From Dokdonella_A sp966248875 (lineage in GTDB: Bacteria > Pseudomonadota > Gammaproteobacteria > Xanthomonadales > Rhodanobacteraceae): a DNA stretch of 64,000 nt. Shown piece after piece: positions 7,840 to 16,570 of the stretch. The stretch is from NCBI GenBank assembly GCA_966248875.1, contig CBINBI010000003.1:52981-116980 (forward strand), written 5' to 3'. A program made the translations under genes and the position numbers. Positions within the stretch are counted from its first letter, which is position 1. The number at the start of each line of letters is the position of its first letter. The notes under the pieces are model-generated. The model saw nothing but the letters and a program-made list of their open reading frames with translations, was not told the origin of the DNA and made no database searches.

Positions 7840-9024
7840 ATGAAATCGGACGCTGCGGGCGCGCTGCCCGTCATTCATCTCAAGACCGAGCGCCGCTCGA
7901 CGCACCCCTGGATCTTCCAGAAGATGGTCGAGAAGCCGGCCGAGCGGCCCCGGCCGGGCAGCATCGTCGACATCGTCGACCGCGAGGGCCTGTTCGCCGG
8001 GCGCGGCTTCTACAACGGGCATTCGCGCATCGCCCTGCGCGTGCTGACCGCCGACCCCGACGAAGCGATCGACGAGGCATTCTTCGCGCGCAGGATCGGC
8101 GCGGCCGTGTCGCTGCGGCGCGAGGTGCTCGGGCTCGACGCCGTCACCGACGCCTATCGCCTGGTCCACTCCGAAGGCGACGGCCTTTCCGGCCTCGTCG
8201 TCGATCGCTTCGCGGACACGCTCGTCGTGGAATATTTCGCGGCCGGCATGTTCCGGCAGCGTGAGCTGATCCGGCGCTGCCTGCTCGAGCACTTTCCGGA
8301 TGCGAATCTCTACGCATTCGCCGAGGACCACGTGCAGAAGCAGGAGAGCTTCGACTGCGGCAGCCCGGTGCCGCCCCGGCCGACGGTCATCCACGAGCAC
8401 GGCGTGAAGTTCCACGCGGCGCCGGGCACCCGGCACAAGACAGGCTTCTTCGCCGACCAGCGCGACAACCGCAAGGCCCTGTCCGGATTCTGCGCCGGCA
8501 AGCGCGTGCTCGATCTCTGCTGCAACTCCGGCGGCTTCGCAATCTACGCGAAGGCGATCGGCGGCGCCGAGGAAGCCGTCGGCGTCGATCTCGACGAAGA
8601 GATTCTCGCGATCGCCGAGCGCAATGCGCGCCTCAACAAGGCGCGCGTGCGCTTCGTGCAGGCGGACATCTTCGCCTGGCTGCGCGACGTAGCCGTCAAC
8701 AACCGCGACCAGTACGACGTCGTCGTGCTCGACCCCGCCAAGATGACGCGCGACCGCGAGCAGGTGATCCCGGCGCTCAAGAAGTATCTCGACATGAACA
8801 AGCTCGCGCTCGCGGCCGTGAAGCCGGGCGGAATCTTTCTTACCTGCTCGTGCACGGGACTCGTCAGCGAGGAGCAGTTCCTCGACATGCTGCGCCGTGC
8901 GGCGTTCTACGCCAACCGCACGGTGCAGGTGCTGAAAGTCTCCGGTGCGGGACCGGATCACCCGTTTCTGGCGAACGTGCCCGAATCCCGTTATCTCAAG
9001 GCGGTGTTCTGCCGCGTCGAGTGA
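7840..9024 (+). CDS. Class I rRNA methyltransferase, RlmI/RlmK family (23S rRNA m5C)
   Basis: 394 residues, close to E. coli RlmI (396). An N-terminal PUA-like domain (about 1-80, STHPWIFQKMVE) is followed by an EEHEE-type linker and the SAM-binding Rossmann fold: VLDLCCNSGGFAIYA around residue 223, VGVDLDEEIL, VVLDPAKM around 297, and the catalytic-Cys motif TCSCTG around 334. The expected role is methylation of a cytosine in 23S rRNA; the exact site is not provable from sequence. ATG 7840 was chosen because it opens the PUA domain. It diverges from the TerC riboswitch leader. Confidence 0.9.
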   Translation: MKSDAAGALPVIHLKTERRSTHPWIFQKMVEKPAERPRPGSIVDIVDREGLFAGRGFYNGHSRIALRVLTADPDEAIDEAFFARRIGAAVSLRREVLGLDAVTDAYRLVHSEGDGLSGLVVDRFADTLVVEYFAAGMFRQRELIRRCLLEHFPDANLYAFAEDHVQKQESFDCGSPVPPRPTVIHEHGVKFHAAPGTRHKTGFFADQRDNRKALSGFCAGKRVLDLCCNSGGFAIYAKAIGGAEEAVGVDLDEEILAIAERNARLNKARVRFVQADIFAWLRDVAVNNRDQYDVVVLDPAKMTRDREQVIPALKKYLDMNKLALAAVKPGGIFLTCSCTGLVSEEQFLDMLRRAAFYANRTVQVLKVSGAGPDHPFLANVPESRYLKAVFCRVE

Positions 9025-9049
9025 CACGACGCGGCGCCTCGCCGGCCGG

Positions 9050-10912
9050 TTACCTTGCGGCGATGCGATCGGCGAGCACGATCTCCACCGCCCCCTTCCT
9101 GCCGTCGCGCAGGCGCTCCATGCGCACGTGCGTGCCGGCTGGAAGATCGCGCAATTTCGCGCGCACCGCGAGCAGCGACTTCGTGTTTGCGGGCTCGCCA
9201 TCGACCGAAACGATGCAATCATTCGTTTCGAGGCCCGCGCGCGCCGCCGCGCTGTCCGGCGCGACGTCGGCGACCAGCAACGCGTCGTCCTTGCCCAGCA
9301 GGAACAGGCCGCTGCGGTCGAACGGATCCGGCTTGCCGAACTCCGCGTTCGGCGCGAGATAGAGGCGCTTGTTGGCGTAGTCGAACGCCATCGTGAAGCG
9401 CCGGAACACGGCCCCGCCTAGATTGCCCGCGAGATCGGGGTTGGCGAACGAGCCCTTGTCGCCCGTGTAGAGATCGCCGGCGATGCCTTCGATGCGAAGA
9501 CCGCCAAGCACGAGTGTACCGAGCCGCGCCGGCCGCGCGCGCGAAGGGCCGCCGACACCCCAGCCCACCACGGCTTCGGGTGCGGCACGATATTTCTCGA
9601 CCAGGCCGTGCTCGCGCACGAACGGCGAATGCATCGTCAGCGACGAGCGCGAGCCGGTATCGACGCTGAGGCGCACCGGCTGGCCGTCCAGCGTGCCGGA
9701 CACGATCGGAATGCGATCGTCGAGCTCGAACGGCAGCACCGTGGCGCCGGCTGGCGGTGCGAACTTCGCGGGCTCGGTCAGCGTGATCTCGCGACGCGCG
9801 TAGTCGATCGTGACGCCGAAGCGGCGGAACATCTCGTACCCGACGAGGCCGTCCGATTCGACGCCTTCCACGCTCGGCAGGTCACCGAGGTCGATGACGT
9901 AGAAGACGGGCTTGTCGAGCACCGCGCCGCCGACGCGTACCTCTTTCGCGTGCGCAAGCGAAAGGTCGACCGCCTGATCGCCGACGCCACGCGCGGCGAG
10001 CTTGCCCTCGCCGGCGACGCCGAATTTCTGCGCCGCTGCCGGCGTCAGCAGATTGACGCCGCCGGTATCGACGAGAAAGCGCGCCGGCTTCCCGTTGAGC
10101 GAGCCATTTACGTAGATGTGGTTGTTGACGAGATCGAACGGGATGCGCGTGGTGCCGCCCGCATCGGCGATGTGCGCGGTCGGCGCCATTTCCGGCATCG
10201 CAAAATCGGCGTCGCTGATCGGGCCGTTGAGAGTCACTTTCTCGAGACGTATCTCGGTACGCTGGCGCGGATCGGTGCGACCTGCCGCATCCGTCATGTC
10301 GGTGATCGAGCGGAACGGCACGCGCACGCCATCAACCGTGCGATAGTCGTCGAGCGTCGTCGTGACCGTGTCCTGACCCTGGCGCTGCACGGTGCGCACG
10401 AGCAGGCCGCTCGCTGGGTCGAACCAGAGCGTCAGCGGATCGCCGGCCTCAGGCGTCGCCTCGACGACGCGGTAGCGCTTGCCGTCGACGTCCTGCTCCG
10501 TCACGGCGCCATAACTCGCCTTGATGCGCTCCGGATACCAGAAGCCGCGCGCGTCGAGCCAGGCCTGGCTGCGCGCGCGCCGTTTCGCTTCAGGCGTGTC
10601 GAGCGCGGCGACTTCGCCGCCGGGATCGCGCGTCCAGCGCAGGTTGCCGTCATAGCCGTCGGCACCGTCGACGGGGCCGAGCCGGTACGCGTCGGCCGAG
10701 CGCCCGGTCAGGAGGTCCTGCACCAGCGTGATGTCGCCGCTCATGCCTCCCGCGCCGAGCGTGCCGCTCGCGTGCAGCGTTTTCACGCCGTCCCAGGCCG
10801 CGCCGCCCGTCGCGCTCTTGTAGCGCGAGAGCAGCGAAGCCGCGTCCTCAGCGTGAGCCACGACCGTCATCGCGAGCGCCGCCGCCGCGGCAATCATCCA
10901 TCGCTTCCACAT
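9050..10912 (-). CDS. Exported retropepsin-like aspartyl protease with C-terminal PDZ domain
   Basis: 620 residues. The signal peptide ends at VVAHA. Residues about 22-260 resemble the lipoprotein-sorting/outer-membrane beta-half-barrel domain. Two retropepsin-like units follow, each with a DTG active site (FLVDTGGVNLLTP and LSVDTGSRSSLTM), so one chain could form the normally dimeric active centre. A PDZ domain occupies the last 90 residues (GLFLLGKDDALLVADVAPDS, AGLETNDCIVSVDG). The start ATG 10912 follows AGGAGAAGCAGGTC. Periplasmic quality control or processing is plausible, but the substrate is unknown. It is divergent from the winged-helix regulator at 11010. Confidence 0.88.
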   Translation of the reverse strand: MWKRWMIAAAAALAMTVVAHAEDAASLLSRYKSATGGAAWDGVKTLHASGTLGAGGMSGDITLVQDLLTGRSADAYRLGPVDGADGYDGNLRWTRDPGGEVAALDTPEAKRRARSQAWLDARGFWYPERIKASYGAVTEQDVDGKRYRVVEATPEAGDPLTLWFDPASGLLVRTVQRQGQDTVTTTLDDYRTVDGVRVPFRSITDMTDAAGRTDPRQRTEIRLEKVTLNGPISDADFAMPEMAPTAHIADAGGTTRIPFDLVNNHIYVNGSLNGKPARFLVDTGGVNLLTPAAAQKFGVAGEGKLAARGVGDQAVDLSLAHAKEVRVGGAVLDKPVFYVIDLGDLPSVEGVESDGLVGYEMFRRFGVTIDYARREITLTEPAKFAPPAGATVLPFELDDRIPIVSGTLDGQPVRLSVDTGSRSSLTMHSPFVREHGLVEKYRAAPEAVVGWGVGGPSRARPARLGTLVLGGLRIEGIAGDLYTGDKGSFANPDLAGNLGGAVFRRFTMAFDYANKRLYLAPNAEFGKPDPFDRSGLFLLGKDDALLVADVAPDSAAARAGLETNDCIVSVDGEPANTKSLLAVRAKLRDLPAGTHVRMERLRDGRKGAVEIVLADRIAAR

Positions 10913-10929
10913 GACCTGCTTCTCCTGTC

Positions 10930-11009
10930 CAAAGTGCCCGGACGGCGTTTGCGCACGCGCGGCCGTTGTTGAATAATCATTCGAAATTTCAAAACAGGCA
11001 AGCCAACCA
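10930..11009. promoter_or_regulatory. Divergent promoter region with short palindromes
   Basis: The 97 bases between the protease gene and the winged-helix regulator contain the only AT-rich patch nearby (about 10965-10995): TTGTTGAATAATCATTCG followed by GAAATTTC, a perfect 8-bp palindrome, and GAAT..ATTC arms. ArsR-type regulators usually bind such dyads and repress divergent genes. Which hexamers act as -35/-10 is not clear. Confidence 0.35.
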
Positions 11010-11621
11010 ATGGCACAGGGACTTCCGGCACGCAAAAAGCGCGCAGGTGCTGCGATCGAGAACGTGGACGAAATCGAGGTGCTGGCCTCGCCGGCACGCA
11101 TCGAGATCATCGACACGCTCGAGGCGCTCGGCGGCGAAGCCAGCGTGGCGGAGCTCGCGGCGCAGCTCGGCCGCCCGGCGGACGGGCTCTACTATCATCT
11201 GCGCCAGCTCGCCGCGGCGCGGCTCGTCGTCGAAGTGTCTGCCGCGGATGGCCGGCGCTACCGCACACGCTCGCAAGGTGAAGCTCTGCATCTGCGTTAC
11301 CGTCCCGGCGCCACGGCCAACGCGAAGGCCGTTGCCGCCGTCGCTGCCAGCGTGCTGCGCGTGGCGGGCCGCGACTTCACGCGGGCGCTCGCCGATCCCG
11401 ACACGATCGCCGAAGGGCCGCAGCGCGAGCTGTGGGCCGCGCGCGGCAAGGGCTGGGTCGGCGAAGCCGAGATCGCCGAGATCAATCGCCTGCTCGCGCG
11501 TCTCGCGAAGCTGCTGCGCCGGCCGCGATCGACGACGCGCACCCGATTGGTGGCGCTGTCATGGATTCTCGCTCCGGTCGACGCCAAGCCCTCGCGGCGC
11601 GCTGCGGCGCGCGAGCGCTGA
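11010..11621 (+). CDS. ArsR-type winged-helix transcriptional regulator
   Basis: 203 residues. The winged helix spans about residues 20-85 (VLASPARIEIIDTLEALGGEASVAELAAQLGRPADGLYYHLRQL); no Cys metal-site motif is present, so it is not an obvious metal sensor. The C-terminal half (GRDFTRALADP, EIAEINRLLARLAKLL) is helical and probably mediates dimerisation or ligand binding. It is transcribed divergently from the periplasmic aspartyl protease and likely regulates it. The Arg/Ala-rich tail is unremarkable for this genome. Confidence 0.8.
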   Translation: MAQGLPARKKRAGAAIENVDEIEVLASPARIEIIDTLEALGGEASVAELAAQLGRPADGLYYHLRQLAAARLVVEVSAADGRRYRTRSQGEALHLRYRPGATANAKAVAAVAASVLRVAGRDFTRALADPDTIAEGPQRELWAARGKGWVGEAEIAEINRLLARLAKLLRRPRSTTRTRLVALSWILAPVDAKPSRRAAARER

Positions 11622-11682
11622 GCCGCGCGGACGCCCGGCGGCGGTTTGCTAGACTGCCCGCGCGACATCGCGGAGACGCCGG

Positions 11683-12279
11683 ATGAAAAAACGGAAGATG
11701 CTTTCGGTCGACCAGGCGACAGCCGAGGAGGCCGTGCGCACGCTGCTCCGCTGGGCCGGCGAGGACCCGGAGCGCGAAGGCCTGCTCGATACGCCCAAGC
11801 GCGTCGTCGAGGCTTACCGTGACTGGTTCTCCGGCTACGCGATCGATCCGACCGAATACCTGAGCCGCACGTTCGAGGAGGTTGCAGGCTACGACGAGCT
11901 GATCGTGCTGCGCGACATCGAGTTCGAGTCGTTCTGCGAGCATCACATGGCGCCGATCATCGGGCGCGCACACATCGGGTACCTGCCGACCGACAAGGTG
12001 GTCGGCATCTCCAAGCTCGCGCGCGTGGTCGATGCCTACGCGCGGCGCTTCCAGGTCCAGGAGAAGCTCACCGCCGAGATCGCGCACTGCATCGCAACGG
12101 TGCTGAAGCCGCGCGGCGTCGGCGTCGTCGTCGATGCGGTCCATCAGTGCATGACGACGCGCGGCGTGCACAAGCGCGGCGTGTCGATGATCACCAGCCA
12201 GATGCTCGGCAGCTTCCGCGACGACGCGCGCACGCGGGCGGAGTTCCTGCGCTTCATCGACATCCACGCGGAGCGGTGA
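11683..12279 (+). CDS. folE: GTP cyclohydrolase I (type IA)
   Basis: 198 residues, typical length. Zinc and active-site motifs are intact: ESFCEHHMAPIIG (Cys and His ligands), PTDKVVGISKLARVVD, and AVHQCMTTRGVHK with the second Cys. It converts GTP to 7,8-dihydroneopterin triphosphate, entry to folate and other pterins. The cofactor of PhhA (4.7 kb) is a pterin, so both genes serve linked chemistry, though they are not in one operon. The ATG at 11683 is 61 bases after the regulator stop, with GGAGACGCCGG before it. Confidence 0.97.
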   Translation: MKKRKMLSVDQATAEEAVRTLLRWAGEDPEREGLLDTPKRVVEAYRDWFSGYAIDPTEYLSRTFEEVAGYDELIVLRDIEFESFCEHHMAPIIGRAHIGYLPTDKVVGISKLARVVDAYARRFQVQEKLTAEIAHCIATVLKPRGVGVVVDAVHQCMTTRGVHKRGVSMITSQMLGSFRDDARTRAEFLRFIDIHAER

Positions 12280-12311
12280 GCCGCACCGCCGGCACGCCGG
12301 CGCGCTATCAC

Positions 12312-12344
12312 GGCCCGCGCCGGATCGGTTATCGTCCGCGGGCC
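12312..12344 (+). terminator. Hairpin after folE
   Basis: GGCCCGCG (12312-12319) pairs with CGCGGGCC (12337-12344), an 8-bp stem with a 17-base loop, in the folE-MFS gap. No T-run follows, so termination is only a possibility; it could also act in the MFS gene leader. Confidence 0.35.
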
Positions 12345-12371
12345 GCCCCGATTTGACCCTGAACGCCTCCC

Positions 12372-13703
12372 GTGATCACGCCAGAAGCGCCCGCGCGCCG
12401 TCGCGCCGCACTCATCTTCATCTTCGTCACCGTGCTGATCGACATCCTGTCGTTCGGCCTGATCATTCCCGTGCTGCCGCACCTGATCGAGAGCTTCCTC
12501 GGCGGCGACGTTTCGAAAGCGGCGGTCTGGTACGGCTGGTTCGCGACCGTCTTCATGGCGATGCAGTTCTTCTTCACGCCGGTGCAGGGCGCGTTGTCCG
12601 ACCGGTTCGGCCGGCGCCCCGTGATCCTCCTCTCCAATCTCGGGCTCGGCCTCGATTTCCTGATGATGGCGATGGTCAATACGCTGCCGCTGCTCTTCAT
12701 CGGCCGCATCATCTCCGGCATCACCGCGGCGAGCTTCAGCACCGCGAACGCCTACATCGCCGACGTGACGCCGCCGGAAAAGCGCGCGGCGAGCTTCGGC
12801 ATGATCGGCATGGCGTTCGGCATCGGCTTCATCATCGCACCGGCGATCGGCGGCTTCCTCGGCGAAATGAATCCGCGGCTGCCGTTCTGGGTGGCGGTCG
12901 TGCTGTGCCTGACGAATTTCCTGTACGGCTTGTTCGTGCTGCCCGAGTCGCTGCCGCCGGAAAAGCGCACATCGCGGTTCGACTGGACGCACGCCAACCC
13001 GCTTGGCGCGCTCAAGCTGCTGCGCCGCTATCCGCAGGTGCTCGGGTTGATCTCGGTCCTGTTCCTGCTCGCGTTCGCGCACATGGTGTACCCGAGCACG
13101 TTCGTGCTGTACGCGGACTATCGCTTCGACTGGGGCCCGCAGATGGTCGGCTACACGCTGGCCGCGGTCGGTGCGCTCGCCGCAATCGTGCAAGGCGGCC
13201 TCGTCAAGAAGATCGTCGCCTCGCTCGGCGAGCGCCGCACGCTGCTGCTCGGTCTTGCCTGCGGCACCATAGGCTTCGCGCTGTACGGGCTCGCTCCCAC
13301 CGGTTACTGGTTCTGGGCCGCCATGCCGATCGCGGCGCTCTGGGGTATCGCGCAGCCCGCGGCGCAGGCGATCATGACGCGGCAGGTCGATCCGACCGAG
13401 CAGGGACGCCTGCAGGGTGCGGTCGCGAGCCTGTCCAGCGTCGCCGGCATTTTCGCGCCGACGCTGTTCACCCGGGTCTTCGCCGCCGTCACCGAAACGA
13501 ATCTCCACGGCGCCTGGGCCGGCATCACGTTCGGCATCGCCGCACTGCTCGTCGGCACCGCATGGGCGATCGCGTGGAAAGTCTCGGCCGCTGCGCCTGC
13601 GCCTGCGGTACCGCCGCCCAAGGTCTCGATGGTGCCGGAGATCGTGTCGGACGCGAGCGCGATCCAGGTGCAACCTGTCGAAGGTGCCGACGCGTCACGC
13701 TAG
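12372..13703 (+). CDS. MFS transporter, TCR/Tet-type 12-TM drug:H+ antiporter family
   Basis: 443 residues, 12 predicted membrane helices, GTG start. MFS motif A is visible as GALSDRFGRRPV after helix 2, and antiporter motif C as GMAFGIGFIIAPAIGG in helix 5. The closest architecture is the DHA1/TetA group. Efflux of a small hydrophobic compound is the likely role. Tetracycline resistance should not be assumed, because chromosomal relatives of unknown substrate are common. A hydrophilic Pro/Ala tail of about 45 residues follows helix 12. It is convergent with the thioredoxin-fold gene. Confidence 0.85.
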   Translation: MITPEAPARRRAALIFIFVTVLIDILSFGLIIPVLPHLIESFLGGDVSKAAVWYGWFATVFMAMQFFFTPVQGALSDRFGRRPVILLSNLGLGLDFLMMAMVNTLPLLFIGRIISGITAASFSTANAYIADVTPPEKRAASFGMIGMAFGIGFIIAPAIGGFLGEMNPRLPFWVAVVLCLTNFLYGLFVLPESLPPEKRTSRFDWTHANPLGALKLLRRYPQVLGLISVLFLLAFAHMVYPSTFVLYADYRFDWGPQMVGYTLAAVGALAAIVQGGLVKKIVASLGERRTLLLGLACGTIGFALYGLAPTGYWFWAAMPIAALWGIAQPAAQAIMTRQVDPTEQGRLQGAVASLSSVAGIFAPTLFTRVFAAVTETNLHGAWAGITFGIAALLVGTAWAIAWKVSAAAPAPAVPPPKVSMVPEIVSDASAIQVQPVEGADASR

Positions 13704-13791
13704 TCGCGGACGCAAACGGCATCGCTTGCTCCGGGCCGCGCGTATCCGGCCTGCCCGGCTCTCCGAAACGATCACCTGATGCGCGCCGCGC

Positions 13792-14397
13792 TCACGACCC
13801 GTACTTCACCGAGCACCCGTACGGCTCCGACGTCGGCACGCTGACCGGCTTGCCGGCGGCGAGGTCGGCGAGCGCCTGGCGCACGTACTGCGTCGCCTTC
13901 GGAATGTCGTCGACGTCCGCGCTCGGGATCGAGTCGATGCCGCCCATGTAGCGAAGCACGCCGTCCTTGTCGATGACGAACATGTGCGGCGTCGTCTTCG
14001 CTTCGTAGGCGTGGCCGACCCTGCCGTCGGTGTCGAGGAGATACGCGGCCTGCTTGCCCTGCACTTCCGCGACGTACGCCTTCGCGCCGGCCGCGTCGAG
14101 GTGACCCTGCTTGCCCGCGGCGCCGGAATTGATGGTGAGCCAGACGAGGCCCTGCGCGGCCGCCTCGCCCTGCTGCGCCTGCATGTTCTTGGCGCCGTAA
14201 TGCTTGCGCACAAACGGGCATTCCGGATTGTTCCATTCGAGCACGACGGTCTTGCCTTTGTACGCCGCGAGCGACTGCGTCTTGCCCGACGCGTCGATGA
14301 CGGAAAAATCGGGAGCCGGCTGACCGATCACGGGCTTGGCTAGAGCCGGAGCGGCCAGCGTGAGCGCGGCGGCGAGCAAGGCAACGCGGATCGTCAT
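13792..14397 (-). CDS. Exported thioredoxin-fold (redoxin/AhpC-TSA-like) protein
   Basis: 201 residues with signal peptide MTIRVALLAAALTLAAPALA. The redoxin domain starts at GQPAPDFSVIDASGKT. The position of a CxxC is NPECPFVRKHY, so only the first Cys is present; a second Cys sits near the C-terminus in SEPYGCSVKY, a pattern shared by this subfamily. It may be a one- or two-Cys peroxiredoxin-like reductase in the periplasm. ATG 14397 has GGAGAAACACTC before it. It lies directly downstream of the DsbD-N-domain gene, fitting a shared thiol-redox role. Confidence 0.87.
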   Translation of the reverse strand: MTIRVALLAAALTLAAPALAKPVIGQPAPDFSVIDASGKTQSLAAYKGKTVVLEWNNPECPFVRKHYGAKNMQAQQGEAAAQGLVWLTINSGAAGKQGHLDAAGAKAYVAEVQGKQAAYLLDTDGRVGHAYEAKTTPHMFVIDKDGVLRYMGGIDSIPSADVDDIPKATQYVRQALADLAAGKPVSVPTSEPYGCSVKYGS

Positions 14398-14422
14398 GAG
14401 TGTTTCTCCTGGACTGGCAGAT

Positions 14423-15272
14423 CTAGGGTGCCGCTGCGGTCGCGGCAAAGGGAACCTGCACGCGCCAGCCGCGCACGCCCGAGGCGGCGGGACGCGTAAG
14501 TATCAGATCGAACGTCTCGGGCTCGGCTGCGAAGTACTCGCTCTTCGCAAAGCCCACGGTCAGCGCGTCGCCGTCGCGGCGGATCGTCGGCGGCTTGTTG
14601 TCGACGAGCTTGCGCTGCTCGACGAACGCGTCGAGACCTTCGGTCTCGGGGAGGCTCGGGCCGCGCAGCGTCACGATGATGCGATCGCCGTCGACGCGTG
14701 TCTCGCCTTTCCACGCGGTTGCCTGCGGCTGCGCGAGGCGCGCGCGCGAACTGCATGGTCCAGCGGCTGTCGGGTTTCGGCGGATCCGCGACGACCGGCA
14801 GATCCATCGCGAACGAAGCCTTGCCCGGAATGCAGGCTTCGCGGCAGACCAGCCATTTCGCTTCGACCTCGACATGCGCGCTCGATCCCGGCGCTGCGTC
14901 CGCAGGCACGCTGAGGGCGACCGGGAGCACGACTTCGCCGTCGTAGCCGAAGTTGTAGAGGCCGCCGACATCGAAGCGCTTCGGCAGCGGCCAGGCGATC
15001 TCCTCGGCCTTGAAGCCGGCCGGCAACGTCCAGCGCAGCGTCGTCGGCAGGCCGGAGTCGCCGGGATTGATCCAGTACGTGTGCCAGTGCGGCTCGTGCC
15101 GCAGCAAGAGGCCGAACTGAAGCGACTGGCCGGGCACGACCGCGGTGTGCTCGCTGATCAGCTCGACCTCGACGTGCTCGGGTTCGGCTGCGTCCGGCCG
15201 AGGCTCCTGCGCGATTGCGGGCGCAAGTCCGCACGCCAGCAAGGCGCCACACGCGCAAGCCAGCATCTTCAT
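14423..15272 (-). pseudogene. DsbD N-terminal-domain protein (DsbC/DsbD-like), frameshifted
   Basis: Signal peptide MKMLACACGALLACGLAPAIA, then the periplasmic alpha domain of DsbD: EPHWHTYWINPGDSG, YGYD-like GYDGEVVLPV, and the Cys pair in WLVCREACIPGKA. The frame shifts at 14738-14747: the (GC)5 tract holds 10 bases where 12 would keep FARARLAQPQ in phase; downstream the family sequence resumes (GETRVDGDRIIVTLRGPS) and runs to a stop at 14423. Even repaired, the protein ends before the membrane and thioredoxin parts of DsbD, so it is a stand-alone N-domain. An in-frame ATG at 15299 is an alternative start. It may be a genuine slippage mutation or a sequencing error. Confidence 0.75.
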
Positions 15273-15396
15273 TCGTTCATGCCGCGGCTTCGTCGTCATC
15301 ACGTGCATCACCGGCTTTGCAAAAAACCTGTGCGAAAAATTAGCCCAGCACGAGTTAGCAATCCGTAACTGTGACCGTCTCCTGCGACGAAAGCTT

Positions 15397-16383
15397 TCAC
15401 CGGCGCGCCACGGCGCGCGGCAGCGACTGCTTGATCTGCGCGAATCCCTCCCACGGATCCTTGCGCAGGCTTTTCGCGCGCCGCATCGCGGCGCGGAGAT
15501 CGAATGCCGCCGAGCTGCCTGCGCGCGCGAGCTCGCTCCAGCGCAAGGGCATCGCGACCGGCGCGCCGGCGCGCGCACGCAGCGACCAGCTCGCGACACT
15601 GGTCGCGCCGCGCGCGTTGCGCAGCCAGTCGATGAAGATGCGGCCCTCGCGCTGGGCCTTGCTCGCCGTCGAGAGATAGAGCGCGGGTTTCGCGGCCGCC
15701 ATCGCCGCGGCGAGGCCACCGCAGAACGCCTTCGCGTCCTCCCAGCCCGGGCCGCGCCGGATCGGCACGACGACGTGCAGTCCCTTGCCGCCGGACAGTC
15801 GGGGAAAGCTTTCAAGTCCGGCGCGCGCGAGCTCGGCACGCACATCCCTGGCGGCGGCGACCAGCGCGTCCCAGCCGACGCCGGGCGCGGGATCGAGATC
15901 GAACACGAGGCGGTCGGGCCGTTCCGGATCGTCCACGCGCGCGCCCCATGGATGGAACTCGATCGCGTTCATCTGCACCAGCTCCAGCACGCCGCGCGCG
16001 TCGTCGACGTAAAAATAGCGATCGCTGCCGCCGCCTTTCTCGCGCAGCGTGATCGAAGCGACCGCTCGCCCGAGGCTGGCTGCGTGATGCTTCTGGAAAA
16101 AGCACTGCGCGCCGGTACCGTCCGGGCAGCGCACGATCGACAGCGGACGCGCGGCGAGCTCCGGCAGCATCCAGTCCATGACGGCGCGGTAGTACTCGGC
16201 GACGTCCTGCTTGGTGATGCCCGTACCCGCATAGACGATGCGCTCGGGATGCGTGATGCGCACGGACGCACCGTCCGGCTTCGGAGCATTGGCAGGCGTT
16301 CCGGTGCCGGCGGTGGGCGCCTGCCTGCCGGAGCCCGCGTGCTTGCGCGCGCGGGCCAGCGTAACCGTGTTGCGCTTGCGCAT
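15397..16383 (-). CDS. Stand-alone LigD-type DNA polymerase/primase (PolDom) protein
   Basis: 328 residues. The archaeo-eukaryotic primase fold of LigD PolDom is clear: FDLDP around residue 161 is the metal-binding acidic motif, SGGKGLHVVVP follows, and TASKAQREGRIFIDWLRNARG is near the end. PolDom extends or fills ends during Ku-dependent end joining. No ligase or nuclease domain and no Ku gene is present nearby; the first 38 residues are a basic linker. ATG 16383 has a strong AGGGAGG, so this is a complete gene and not a cut-off C-terminus. Activity without the other LigD domains is inferred. Confidence 0.88.
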   Translation of the reverse strand: MRKRNTVTLARARKHAGSGRQAPTAGTGTPANAPKPDGASVRITHPERIVYAGTGITKQDVAEYYRAVMDWMLPELAARPLSIVRCPDGTGAQCFFQKHHAASLGRAVASITLREKGGGSDRYFYVDDARGVLELVQMNAIEFHPWGARVDDPERPDRLVFDLDPAPGVGWDALVAAARDVRAELARAGLESFPRLSGGKGLHVVVPIRRGPGWEDAKAFCGGLAAAMAAAKPALYLSTASKAQREGRIFIDWLRNARGATSVASWSLRARAGAPVAMPLRWSELARAGSSAAFDLRAAMRRAKSLRKDPWEGFAQIKQSLPRAVARR

Positions 16384-16570
16384 TCGAATCCTCCCTGCGC
16401 GCCATGGCGGCTGTCGCGCCGCCATCGTAGGAAGCCGCGCCTTAATGCCAGCCGTGGGCCGGCCGCATCGACTTCGACAGGCAGCGCCGCGAAGTACGAC
16501 GGCGCACCACCGGGAACGAATCGGAACGCCGCGGGTCCATGAGCAGAGCCCATTCACGCAAGACGATGAC

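Noticed and set aside
12372..13703. Calling the MFS protein a tetracycline-resistance determinant
   Set aside because: It has the TCR/Tet-family fold and motifs, but there is no adjacent TetR regulator or other resistance context and the substrate cannot be read.
16384..16553. Minus-strand frame upstream of the LigD-type gene (starting near 16553)
   Set aside because: It has no family match, runs in another frame across the gene start, and the strong AGGGAGG site supports the start at 16383.
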